Origin: G963665085 sp963665085
Lineage (GTDB): Bacteria; Bacteroidota; Bacteroidia; Bacteroidales; JAAAOM01
Assembly (NCBI GenBank): GCA_963665085.2
Contig: CAXXXS010000002.1
Coordinates: 930,001-994,000 of the forward strand
DNA: 64,000 bases
Direction: 5' to 3'
The notes under the pieces were generated by a model. The model was given only the letters and a program-made list of their open reading frames with translations. It was not told where the DNA came from and searched no databases. A program made the position numbers and the translations under genes. Below, piece after piece: positions 7,456-15,220 of the stretch. Numbering within the stretch: the first letter of the stretch is position 1; each line of letters starts with the position of its first letter.

Positions 7456-9015
7456 ATGAGACTAAACAAATTCTGCACTTATCTTTTTATAGCTGTTTTT
7501 ATTATCTCCTTAGCAAGCTGTAAAACAGATCCTAAAAAAAAGAATAACCAAGAAGAAACTCTTCCGAACGTTATTATAATATATCTGGACGATCTTGGTT
7601 ATGGTGATGTTGGAGCATATGGGGCAACAGAATTGGCTACTCCAAATATCGACCGATTAGCAAATAACGGTGTTAGATTTACCAGAGGTTACGCTACTTC
7701 GGCAACCTGTTCCCCAAGCAGATATGCCCTATTAACAGGTATTTACCCATGGCGGAATGAAAATGCAAAAATACTTCCCGGTACTGCACCTCTTTTAATC
7801 GATACTACTCAAATGACAATACCCAAAATGCTTAAAGAAAAAGGTTATTATACTGGCATTGTTGGAAAATGGCATTTGGGACTTGGTGATGGCAATGTAG
7901 ATTGGAACAAACAAATTTCTCCGGGACCAAATCAAGTCGGTTTTGATTATTCATATATCATGGCAGCAACCCAGGATCGTGTCCCTACTGTTTATATTGA
8001 AAATGGAACTGTTGAAGGTCGTGATCCGAACGATCCAATTGAAATCAGTTACGAGAAAAATTTTGATGGAGAGCCTACTGGAAAAGAAAATCCGGAATTA
8101 CTAAAAATGAAATGGCATCATGGTCACAATAACAGTATTGTTAATGGCATCCCTCGAATTGGTTTTATGAAGGGCGGTGAAAAAGCAAAATGGATTGATG
8201 AGGATATGGCTGATAATTTTCTTGCCAAAGCTCAACAATATGTAAAAGAACATAAAAACGAGCCTTTCTTTCTGTATTATGCCATGCAACAACCTCATGT
8301 TCCCAGAACTCCAAATGAACGATTTGTCGGAAAATCTGGTTTGGGGCCGAGAGGTGATGTTATTGTTGAGGCAGACTGGTGTATCGGTGAATTTTTAAAG
8401 ACACTGGAAGAAGAAGGAATACTTGAAAACACGTTAATCATTTTATCCAGCGACAATGGCCCTGTGCTAAACGATGGCTATTATGATGATGCCGTTGAGA
8501 AGCTCGGTAACCACACACCGGGAGGATCATTAAGAGGCGGAAAATATAGCTTATTTGAAGCGGGGACACGTGTGCCGTTTATCACTTATTGGAAAGGAAA
8601 AATTACCCCATCTGTCTCTGATGCTATGATTTGCCAGGTTGATTTAATATCCTCAATTGCGAATCTAGTTGGCAGTAACATAGAAACAACAGACAGTAAG
8701 ACATTAACTGATGTCTTATTAGGAAAAAGTACTACAGGAAGAGACGAGCTTATTATTGAAGCGACAACAAGAACTGCATATCGAAAAGGTGATTGGATAA
8801 TGATACCTCCTTATGATGGTCCTGCAATAAACAATGAAGTTTATATCGAACTCGGCAATGCAGACGAATTTCAATTGTATAATATCAAAGAAGATATTGA
8901 ACAACAACATAACCTGGCTGAAACAAACAAGAAAAAGCTGGAAGAAATGATTATTGATTTTGAAAAAATCAGGGGTTCTGATTACAAAAATACGGATGCT
9001 TTAGAGCTTAAATAA
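7456..9015 (+). CDS. Family S1 sulfatase, lipoprotein
   Basis: 519 residues. A lipoprotein signal ends at C22 (ISLASC), so it is probably periplasmic or surface-anchored. The sulfatase active-site signature C-x-P-S-R is present at C85 (TCSPSRYALLTG); C85 would become formylglycine. Calcium-binding D45/D46 (YLDDLGYGDVGAYG) and the second metal site DNG (SSDNGPVL) are present, as is the GKWHLG motif. It hydrolyses sulfate esters on a glycan; the exact S1 subfamily cannot be read by eye. The signature is the Cys type, so maturation needs an enzyme encoded elsewhere. It is convergent with the carbamoyltransferase operon and shares a bidirectional terminator with it. Confidence 0.92.
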   Translation: MRLNKFCTYLFIAVFIISLASCKTDPKKKNNQEETLPNVIIIYLDDLGYGDVGAYGATELATPNIDRLANNGVRFTRGYATSATCSPSRYALLTGIYPWRNENAKILPGTAPLLIDTTQMTIPKMLKEKGYYTGIVGKWHLGLGDGNVDWNKQISPGPNQVGFDYSYIMAATQDRVPTVYIENGTVEGRDPNDPIEISYEKNFDGEPTGKENPELLKMKWHHGHNNSIVNGIPRIGFMKGGEKAKWIDEDMADNFLAKAQQYVKEHKNEPFFLYYAMQQPHVPRTPNERFVGKSGLGPRGDVIVEADWCIGEFLKTLEEEGILENTLIILSSDNGPVLNDGYYDDAVEKLGNHTPGGSLRGGKYSLFEAGTRVPFITYWKGKITPSVSDAMICQVDLISSIANLVGSNIETTDSKTLTDVLLGKSTTGRDELIIEATTRTAYRKGDWIMIPPYDGPAINNEVYIELGNADEFQLYNIKEDIEQQHNLAETNKKKLEEMIIDFEKIRGSDYKNTDALELK

Positions 9016-9020
9016 AAACG

Positions 9021-9057
9021 AAGAGGCTTCTATGTTATAAATCAAAAGAAGCCTCTT
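9021..9057. terminator. Bidirectional hairpin terminator between convergent genes
   Basis: Perfect 11-bp arms AAGAGGCTTCT (9021-9031) and AGAAGCCTCTT (9047-9057), located between the stops of the sulfatase (plus) and the carbamoyltransferase (minus). Flanking A/T runs allow use from both sides. Confidence 0.75.
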
Positions 9058-9093
9058 AATTATCATATTTTCTCATTTTAAATTAAATAACCA

Positions 9094-10893
9094 TTATTTC
9101 TTTCTCACTAAAACATTCTCCATAACCAACACATCCATCTCCGTTAAGTTAAAGCAATTGAATGCATCTTCAGGGGAGCAAATAATAGGTTCTCCACGAA
9201 CATTAAAACTGGTATTTATAACTACTCCATAACCCGTTTTATTCTTGAATGTATTTATCAGATTCCAGAACCTTGGATTAACATTTTTTGATACTGTTTG
9301 TACTCTTGCGGAAAAATCAATGTGAGTAACAGCTGGTATATCACTTCGATTAAAATACAATCTTTCCTTCATGTTTTCCTCTGATGGTAAAGGTTGATTA
9401 TTATTTCTTCTTTCTTCATTTACAGGAACAACAAATAACATATAGGGTGATTTTGACTTAAGCTGAAAATATTTCGCGGCATCTTCTTCGAGGACTGCTG
9501 GCGCAAATGGTCTGAATCCTTCTCTTTTTTTGATTTTTAAATTAAGCTTTTTCTGCATCTCAGGATTACGTGCATCGGCAAGAATACTCCTGTTTCCCAA
9601 AGCCCTTGGTCCAAATTCCATTCTTCCCTGGAACCACCCAACAACTTTACCCTGGTTTATATATTCTGCTACTACATCGCATAGCTCTTCGAAATCCTGA
9701 AAATATTCAAAATCCTGTTGTTGTTTTCTTAAAAACTTTTCAATATCAGAATTAGAAAATGAAGGCCCCAGCAATGCTCCCTGCATATAATCTTCTCCAT
9801 TTATAGTTCTGGTATTATTGAGGTAAATATACCAACCCGATAAAGCAGCACCCAAGGCTCCTCCTGCATCTCCTGCAGCAGGTTGTACCCAAATATTTTT
9901 AAATATCCCTAATTCTAATAACTTACCGTTTGCCACACTGTTTAACGCAACACCTCCTGCTAACACAAGATTTTCTGATTTCGTTATATCCTTTACTGTA
10001 GTTGCTAATTTTAAAATAATTTCTTCTGTTTCTTTTTGAATAGCAAAAGCGAGATCCATATAAACTTGGTTAATATCAGATTCTGGTTTTCGTGGAGAGA
10101 CACCAAATAGCTTTTGCCATTTCTTGTCAACTGTCATTTTTAATCCTGTAGCAAAACCAAAATAGTGCATATTCAACAAGATGGATCCATCTTCCCGAAT
10201 ATCAACCAGTGTTGATTTAATTTTTTCAATAAACTCAACCGTTCTCTTGGAAGAACTATCCCCATAGGGAGCAAGCCCCATTAATTTATATTCTCCGCTA
10301 TTAACTTTAAACCCGCAATAATAAGTAAATGCAGAATAAAGCAATCCCAAAGAATGTGGAAAATGCAATTCCTTGATAACTGTAATATTATTCTCATTTC
10401 CATATGCTATTGATGCTGTTGACCATTCGCCAACGCCATCAAGTGTTAAAATTGCTGCTTCCTGAAAGGGTGAAGGAAAGAATGCGCTTGCTGCATGCGA
10501 TAAGTGGTGCTCTGAAAAAAGGAGCTTACCTGTTATTTTTCCTATCTTTTTCAACTCTGCTTTTATCATCTTTTTTTGGAAGAGTTTTTCCTTCACCCAA
10601 ACTGGTAAAGCTTTCAAAAAACTTCTTAAACCTCTTGGAGCAAATGCATGATAGGTCTCTAATAAACGCTCAAATTTTAAAAACGGTTTATCATAAAAGA
10701 CTATCAGGTCTATATCTTCCAGTTTTATCCCAGCTTCTTGCAGCACATATTTAATTGCTTTCGTTGGAAATGATGAATCGTTCTTTTTCCTTGAAAAACG
10801 CTCTTCCTGGGCAGCTGCAATAATTTTACCCTGATAAATTAATGCGGCTGCACTATCATGATAATAAGCTGAAATTCCAAGTATCCAGGACAT
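9094..10893 (-). CDS. O-carbamoyltransferase, NodU/CmcH family
   Basis: 599 residues, full length for NodU/CmcH/TobZ-type enzymes. The N-terminal Kae1-like domain starts ILGISAYYHDSAAALI and carries the metal/adenylate-binding histidines in SEHHLSHAASAFF (H129, H130, H133), plus LAGGVALNSVANG and PAAGDAGGALGAAL. The C-terminal YrdC-like domain includes FQGRMEFGPRALGNRSILAD and FRPFAPAV. These enzymes transfer carbamoyl from carbamoyl phosphate, via carbamoyl-AMP, to a hydroxyl of a sugar or natural product. It is last in an operon after an SGNH/TPR gene, an sxtJ-like gene and a 49-residue membrane-protein gene, with only a two-base gap to the last. The acceptor is unknown; a cell-surface or secreted glycan is the likeliest class (inference). 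Confidence 0.93.
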   Translation of the reverse strand: MSWILGISAYYHDSAAALIYQGKIIAAAQEERFSRKKNDSSFPTKAIKYVLQEAGIKLEDIDLIVFYDKPFLKFERLLETYHAFAPRGLRSFLKALPVWVKEKLFQKKMIKAELKKIGKITGKLLFSEHHLSHAASAFFPSPFQEAAILTLDGVGEWSTASIAYGNENNITVIKELHFPHSLGLLYSAFTYYCGFKVNSGEYKLMGLAPYGDSSSKRTVEFIEKIKSTLVDIREDGSILLNMHYFGFATGLKMTVDKKWQKLFGVSPRKPESDINQVYMDLAFAIQKETEEIILKLATTVKDITKSENLVLAGGVALNSVANGKLLELGIFKNIWVQPAAGDAGGALGAALSGWYIYLNNTRTINGEDYMQGALLGPSFSNSDIEKFLRKQQQDFEYFQDFEELCDVVAEYINQGKVVGWFQGRMEFGPRALGNRSILADARNPEMQKKLNLKIKKREGFRPFAPAVLEEDAAKYFQLKSKSPYMLFVVPVNEERRNNNQPLPSEENMKERLYFNRSDIPAVTHIDFSARVQTVSKNVNPRFWNLINTFKNKTGYGVVINTSFNVRGEPIICSPEDAFNCFNLTEMDVLVMENVLVRKK

Positions 10894-10895
10894 TT

Positions 10896-11045
10896 TTAAA
10901 AAATAGTATAAATCAAAGATGCGATGGCTGAGCTCTCTGTGAGAATAACAATTAAGCCAAGAATTACAAGGATGACAATTAAAGGTATTAACCAGAATTT
11001 TTTCCTTTGTTTTATAAACTGAAATAAATCTTTAATAAATTCCAT
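10896..11045 (-). CDS. Small single-helix membrane protein, DUF5989-like
   Basis: A 49-residue frame read directly from the minus strand (ATG at 11045, stop at 10896). It begins MEFIKDLFQFIKQRKKFW, continues with a strongly hydrophobic helix (about 18-36, IPLIVILVILGLIVIL) and ends with a short SSAIASLIYTIF tail. This size and layout match DUF5989 proteins that accompany SxtJ and carbamoyltransferases. It is tightly packed: two bases both from sxtJ on one side and from the carbamoyltransferase on the other, which argues strongly that it is real although short. It may anchor or recruit the transferase at the inner membrane (inference); no experimental function is known to me. Confidence 0.85.
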   Translation of the reverse strand: MEFIKDLFQFIKQRKKFWLIPLIVILVILGLIVILTESSAIASLIYTIF

Positions 11046-11047
11046 AG

Positions 11048-11428
11048 TTAATAAGGATTAAATAGATCTTCAGAACAATATTGATGGTTACGCGAGATAA
11101 AAACTGATTGCTTTCCTTTTTTAAATAAATCAAGTTTCAAACTACTTTTCTGTAAGGCTTTTCGAAATAGCCCAACAGGTAAAACAACAGTAAGAAATAC
11201 AACAGTTAATAAAAGCGTTGTTGATACTTTACTTAGAATGAATGCTAAATTATACCAGAGAAAAGAAACAGGAAAAAGTAATTTGTTATAGATTGCTACT
11301 AAGAATAATAAAACAATACTAACATAAACAAAAGCTATATTTTCTTTGAACAGAAAAATAACCAACAATAACAAAACCAAAGCAATTGTGGCATTTAAAT
11401 GTTCTTTATCAGAAAATTTACGTCTCAT
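11048..11428 (-). CDS. SxtJ-family membrane protein
   Basis: 126 residues. Two hydrophobic stretches near the N-terminus (about 13-45, ATIALVLLLLVIFLF and YVSIVLLFLVAIYN) and a third at about 70-90 (LLLTVVFLTVVLPVGLF) are followed by a basic cytosolic tail with RKALQKSSLKLDLFKKG and a Ser/Asn-rich end. This matches the SxtJ family, named for a gene in saxitoxin clusters but widespread beside carbamoyltransferases without toxin synthesis. It lies between the SGNH/TPR gene (15 bases) and the small DUF5989-like gene (two bases), so it is co-transcribed. The biochemical role is unestablished; partnership with the carbamoyltransferase is inferred from gene order. Confidence 0.75.
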   Translation of the reverse strand: MRRKFSDKEHLNATIALVLLLLVIFLFKENIAFVYVSIVLLFLVAIYNKLLFPVSFLWYNLAFILSKVSTTLLLTVVFLTVVLPVGLFRKALQKSSLKLDLFKKGKQSVFISRNHQYCSEDLFNPY

Positions 11429-11443
11429 TGAATATGAATTTTT

Positions 11444-13465
11444 TTATTTAATATCTGATTCTACAAAATTAGAGAATACATTCTCTTCCATGTCTTTTAT
11501 CATTAAATTTTCTGGTGATATAGATTTTGCTTTTAAAAAGTTCTTATACGCCATCTCCTTATTACCCAATTTTAAATAGTTCATTGATAAAATAATATAA
11601 GACTGCTCTGTTCGAAAAGAGTCTATTTCTTCCTTCTCAATATCAAGAATAGTATTAATCGCTGTTATTGCTTTCTCACTTACCTGATCAGTCCTGTCTT
11701 GTTCAAATGAAAAATTCAGGTACTGCTTCGCTTCTTCTAATTTTCCTAATTGGATTAGATTTTGTGCAATGCGTCGTGCCAGGGACGGTGAACGATTTAT
11801 ATCAAATGATTTTTTATAATAAAACAAAGCTTTTTCGTAATCTCCGTTTTTTGAAATTAATTGCCCCGCTTTTGCAGCTAAAACATCATTCAATGGATGC
11901 TCCAGCACGGTTGCTTCTGCAACCTTAATTGCGTTTAATAAATCGTTATTGGACTGATAAAATCTATAGAGTTCCTCCATGGCCTCATCCCAGGTAATCT
12001 GATTAATCGTTAACATTCCAGCTATCTCTTCCTGCTTTGATTTTGTTTCGCCAAAAATATCATCTTTATAAGGTTCGTTAAATGGCCAGCTCTCTCTCAT
12101 CACTTGTATTGTATATGCTCCCATCAAAGAATCTACAATCGTTAAGGGCATCTCTTTTTGAAACTCTTTGAATTCAGTATCATGAACTACCTGACCAAAA
12201 ATATCTTTCTCTTTTAGAGTACGATAAAATGCTTCTGCAATCAGAAAATATCCATCCAGGTTGGGATGCACATGTTCCAGCATAAATTCGTATCCCAATA
12301 TATTATTCTCAGAGCTATCTTCCAGCATTGCTTTGGCATCAACCAATTCATCCTGATATTTTGCTGCTAAAGTTTTAATTATTTGATTAATTTCTTCGGG
12401 AGCTCTAAACCTTAATCCGTCAAAATCTTTTGCTTTCACAAAATATTCTTTTGCTTTTTTGTTTTCATTCCTGGCCAATAGCAATTGACCTAATAAAAAA
12501 TTAGATTTTGCATAAGTCGAATCGATGGCCAGTGCTTTTTCAATTTCTTCTTGTGCACTTACTGTATCCTTCAATTCTAATTTATCTATTGCTGATTGAA
12601 GTAAATTTTCAATCCGGGCTGAGTCTTCCTTTAGTTGAGTTGAACTAACAAATGGCTTCAAACTTTTTTCATTGGATGCAATGGTAGAAATAAATACCGG
12701 AATGTTATTGGCGCTATATATTTTCAATAGCAGATCCATATTCTGCTCAAATTGCTTTATGCCTTCGGTAAATTTCTCAGAATCTTTTTTTATCATTCGC
12801 TGTCCAGCCATTTCCTCCATTAGGTTTTGCTGGGCCTGTGTGTTTAATTCTGTTTTTGGTTTATTTTTTATGGCCTTAATAAATTGTATTAAATGGATTT
12901 TATTCAGTTTAATAAGAAGCCTTTTCATCCGAGGGGATTGAAAAACAGCGTTTGTTGATGCTACGCCAAGCGCACCATAATATTCATTATGCCCTGCATA
13001 AATCAAAATAGCATCCGGGGATTGTTTTAATATTTCTTTTGCCTGGTCAAGAAGTGTATAGCTGTTAACAGCCGTTAAGGAAAGATTTATTATTTCATTT
13101 TTTTTATTGGGATATGCCTGCTCAAGTCTGTATTTAAGCATTCTATGGAAAGAGCCATTGTTAAAATAAGGAAAGCCAACAGCGGTAGAAGCTCCTTGAA
13201 CAAAAATACGTATTGTATTTTTATCCTTTTCTTTTTTAAATGGCTCATAGTAACCGCATGTAGCATTTTTAGTTTCAGAAAAATAACGCTTTGAAAAATT
13301 AGGATTTAGCACAATATAATTTTGGTCTTCAGGGACTTTTACGAATAAATCTAAGGAAGGGACTACTTGAAATAGTCGCAATATTAATTCAATAAATAGT
13401 AAAACGATTATTGGTAAACTAATCGATATGATTTTAAACAGCGCTATTTTAATATTCTTTTTCAA
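11444..13465 (-). CDS. Membrane-anchored SGNH/GDSL-type hydrolase with TPR repeats
   Basis: 673 residues. A single N-terminal membrane helix (about 10-32) precedes an SGNH-like domain. The block I nucleophile appears as FVQGASTAVGFP (S93), the block III Asn as YAGHNEYYGALG (N160), and the block V region as HVHPNLDGY (H400). An insertion of TPR-like helices lies between blocks (about 285-350), and a longer TPR run covers about 500-670 (HPLNDVLAAKAGQL, GDYEKALFYYKKSF, GNKEMAYKNFLKAKSI). SGNH enzymes often add or remove acyl groups on glycans. It is the first gene of the carbamoyltransferase cassette. Activity at the outer face of the inner membrane on the same polymer is inference. Confidence 0.7.
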   Translation of the reverse strand: MKKNIKIALFKIISISLPIIVLLFIELILRLFQVVPSLDLFVKVPEDQNYIVLNPNFSKRYFSETKNATCGYYEPFKKEKDKNTIRIFVQGASTAVGFPYFNNGSFHRMLKYRLEQAYPNKKNEIINLSLTAVNSYTLLDQAKEILKQSPDAILIYAGHNEYYGALGVASTNAVFQSPRMKRLLIKLNKIHLIQFIKAIKNKPKTELNTQAQQNLMEEMAGQRMIKKDSEKFTEGIKQFEQNMDLLLKIYSANNIPVFISTIASNEKSLKPFVSSTQLKEDSARIENLLQSAIDKLELKDTVSAQEEIEKALAIDSTYAKSNFLLGQLLLARNENKKAKEYFVKAKDFDGLRFRAPEEINQIIKTLAAKYQDELVDAKAMLEDSSENNILGYEFMLEHVHPNLDGYFLIAEAFYRTLKEKDIFGQVVHDTEFKEFQKEMPLTIVDSLMGAYTIQVMRESWPFNEPYKDDIFGETKSKQEEIAGMLTINQITWDEAMEELYRFYQSNNDLLNAIKVAEATVLEHPLNDVLAAKAGQLISKNGDYEKALFYYKKSFDINRSPSLARRIAQNLIQLGKLEEAKQYLNFSFEQDRTDQVSEKAITAINTILDIEKEEIDSFRTEQSYIILSMNYLKLGNKEMAYKNFLKAKSISPENLMIKDMEENVFSNFVESDIK

Positions 13466-13483
13466 GTACTCTTAATTTAAGAA

Positions 13484-13620
13484 AAGAGGCTGTCCAAAAA
13501 GCCATTCGATTGTAAACTCTGCCAGTTTCTTTGAACTATGACAGGTTGTAAATCAATCAATTGCCAAAACCTGACAGAGTCGCTAGACCTGTCAGAGTTA
13601 CTTTTCGGACAGCTTCTTTT
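13484..13620. repeat. MITE-like palindromic element, copy B
   Basis: About 137 bp with terminal inverted repeats: left GAGGCTGTCCAAAAAG, right CTTTTCGGACAGCTTC. The inner motif ACTCTG-[TC]-CAGG type occurs four times in the order right, right, left, left. It lies exactly between the susD of locus 1 (ends 13640) and the start of the SGNH gene (13465), and ends in a T-run on the plus strand. It carries no ORF. Confidence 0.85.
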
Positions 13621-13639
13621 AATACGTAAACAATTTTAA

Positions 13640-15193
13640 TTATTTATAACCCGTACTCTGTTCTATAGCATCATTATTATCCAACTCAGTTTGAGGAATT
13701 GGCAGATAATAATCTATATCATCAAAATTTATTACCCCAGACACTACCCTTTGATAACGGGCAGCTTCTTCGGCTCCAATTTGCCAACGTTTCACATCAT
13801 ACCAACGCATGCCTTCGCCAAACAATTCCCTGAAACGTTCTTCCCGTATTGAATCACGTAGTTGCGTTCCCGTTAAACCAGTATAATCAACTGATGCTTC
13901 AGGAGTATTTGGATCGAAGCCATATGCCCTTCTACGTACTTTGTTCATATACTCAGAAGCTGTTGCATCATCGCCTTCTTCGTTAAGAACCTCAGCATAC
14001 ATTAAATAAACATCGGCTAAACGAACGATATGAAAATTTGCGCCATAGTTTCTGTTAGTCTTCGTAACACTTGTTACATCATCCGCATATTTTCTATAGC
14101 TCCAACCTAATTCTGTTGAATTATAACCTACAGTATCTCCATCAACAACATCTACTCCGGGTTCTAAAGCACAGACATGTAAACGAGGATCAGAACCAAA
14201 ACGTCTGATACTTTCATCATGTGGAAAAATATTGTTCCACCCTTTTCCAGGAGGAGATGTTAATAATGCATGGTTAGAACCTAATCCTCCGTTAAATCCA
14301 TTTACTGTCATGTCAACGGTAAAATTAATTTCAAAAAGAGATTCTTCACTAAACTCATTATCACCATGGAAAAGACCTGAATATTCATCCATTGGGACTA
14401 AACTAAACCCTCCATTTGTAATAATATCATTTAAAGCTGATTTTGCACTTGTATAATCATGCTGAGTCATATATACACGGCTTAACAATCCTTTAGCAGA
14501 CCAGCTATCAGCTCGTGCAATATTATCTTCGTCCCAGGTTGCAGGAAGAACATCAACTGCATCTTCTAAATCTTTAATGATTTGAGTGTAAACTTCATTT
14601 ACAGAAGCTCGTCCTACCATCATTTCATCAATGGTACCAGCAACTTCTAAGATTAAAGGGACACCAGCTTTGGAGCCATCTATTGCCGGATTTCCTTCTC
14701 CATAAAGTCGGACTAAATGAAAATATGCAAAAGCCCTAAGGAATTTTGCCTGTCCAATCATTTGATTTACTTCGGTGAGCTCATCACCCTCAGGAGAATT
14801 CACATCAATATACTGAGCAGCCATATCCAGAAAATCATTAGCGCGAGAAACAACCCGGTACCATCCAACCCAGGTGTCGGATAATATCCCGTCGGAAGAT
14901 ATACTTTCATGTTGATACATATGGTTCCAGTCTGGATTACCGGTCCAGTTTTGATCGGAGGTAAAACTTTTTGGGTAAAGTACTGAAGCCAGGAAACCTG
15001 ATCCATAAAGTCGATATGTTTTTACAGAAGAGTATACAGATGTTAACTGAAGACTTAAGTTTCCTGTATTTTCAAGAAACATATCTGATGTTGTCTGATT
15101 CGGATTTTCTAATTCCAGAAAATCTTCTTTACATCCATTGGCAATGATAGCAACCGATGCAATAACAATTATATATTTAACTATATTTTTCAT
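13640..15193 (-). CDS. SusD/RagB-type outer-membrane glycan-binding lipoprotein (locus 1)
   Basis: 517 residues. A lipoprotein signal ends at C21 (AIIANGCKED). The SusD N-terminal helices include SLQLTSVYSSVKTYRLYGSG and AKFLRAFAYFHLVRLYGE, the classic TPR-like stretch that packs against SusC. The C-terminal RagB domain has IRRFGSDPRL, LRDSIREERFRELFGEGMRW and the family ending YLPIPQTELDNN. It sits on the cell surface as the hinged lid of the SusC transporter and presents oligosaccharide. It follows susC by 27 bases on the same strand. The ligand is unknown; the GH51 enzyme upstream suggests an arabinose-containing glycan. Confidence 0.95.
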   Translation of the reverse strand: MKNIVKYIIVIASVAIIANGCKEDFLELENPNQTTSDMFLENTGNLSLQLTSVYSSVKTYRLYGSGFLASVLYPKSFTSDQNWTGNPDWNHMYQHESISSDGILSDTWVGWYRVVSRANDFLDMAAQYIDVNSPEGDELTEVNQMIGQAKFLRAFAYFHLVRLYGEGNPAIDGSKAGVPLILEVAGTIDEMMVGRASVNEVYTQIIKDLEDAVDVLPATWDEDNIARADSWSAKGLLSRVYMTQHDYTSAKSALNDIITNGGFSLVPMDEYSGLFHGDNEFSEESLFEINFTVDMTVNGFNGGLGSNHALLTSPPGKGWNNIFPHDESIRRFGSDPRLHVCALEPGVDVVDGDTVGYNSTELGWSYRKYADDVTSVTKTNRNYGANFHIVRLADVYLMYAEVLNEEGDDATASEYMNKVRRRAYGFDPNTPEASVDYTGLTGTQLRDSIREERFRELFGEGMRWYDVKRWQIGAEEAARYQRVVSGVINFDDIDYYLPIPQTELDNNDAIEQSTGYK

Positions 15194-15220
15194 GTTTATT
15201 TTCTTTTAATTCTGGTTTAA

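Noticed and set aside
9094..13465. Saxitoxin-like toxin biosynthesis
   Set aside because: Only SxtJ-like and a carbamoyltransferase are shared; no SxtA-type PKS, amidinotransferase or tailoring oxygenases are present.
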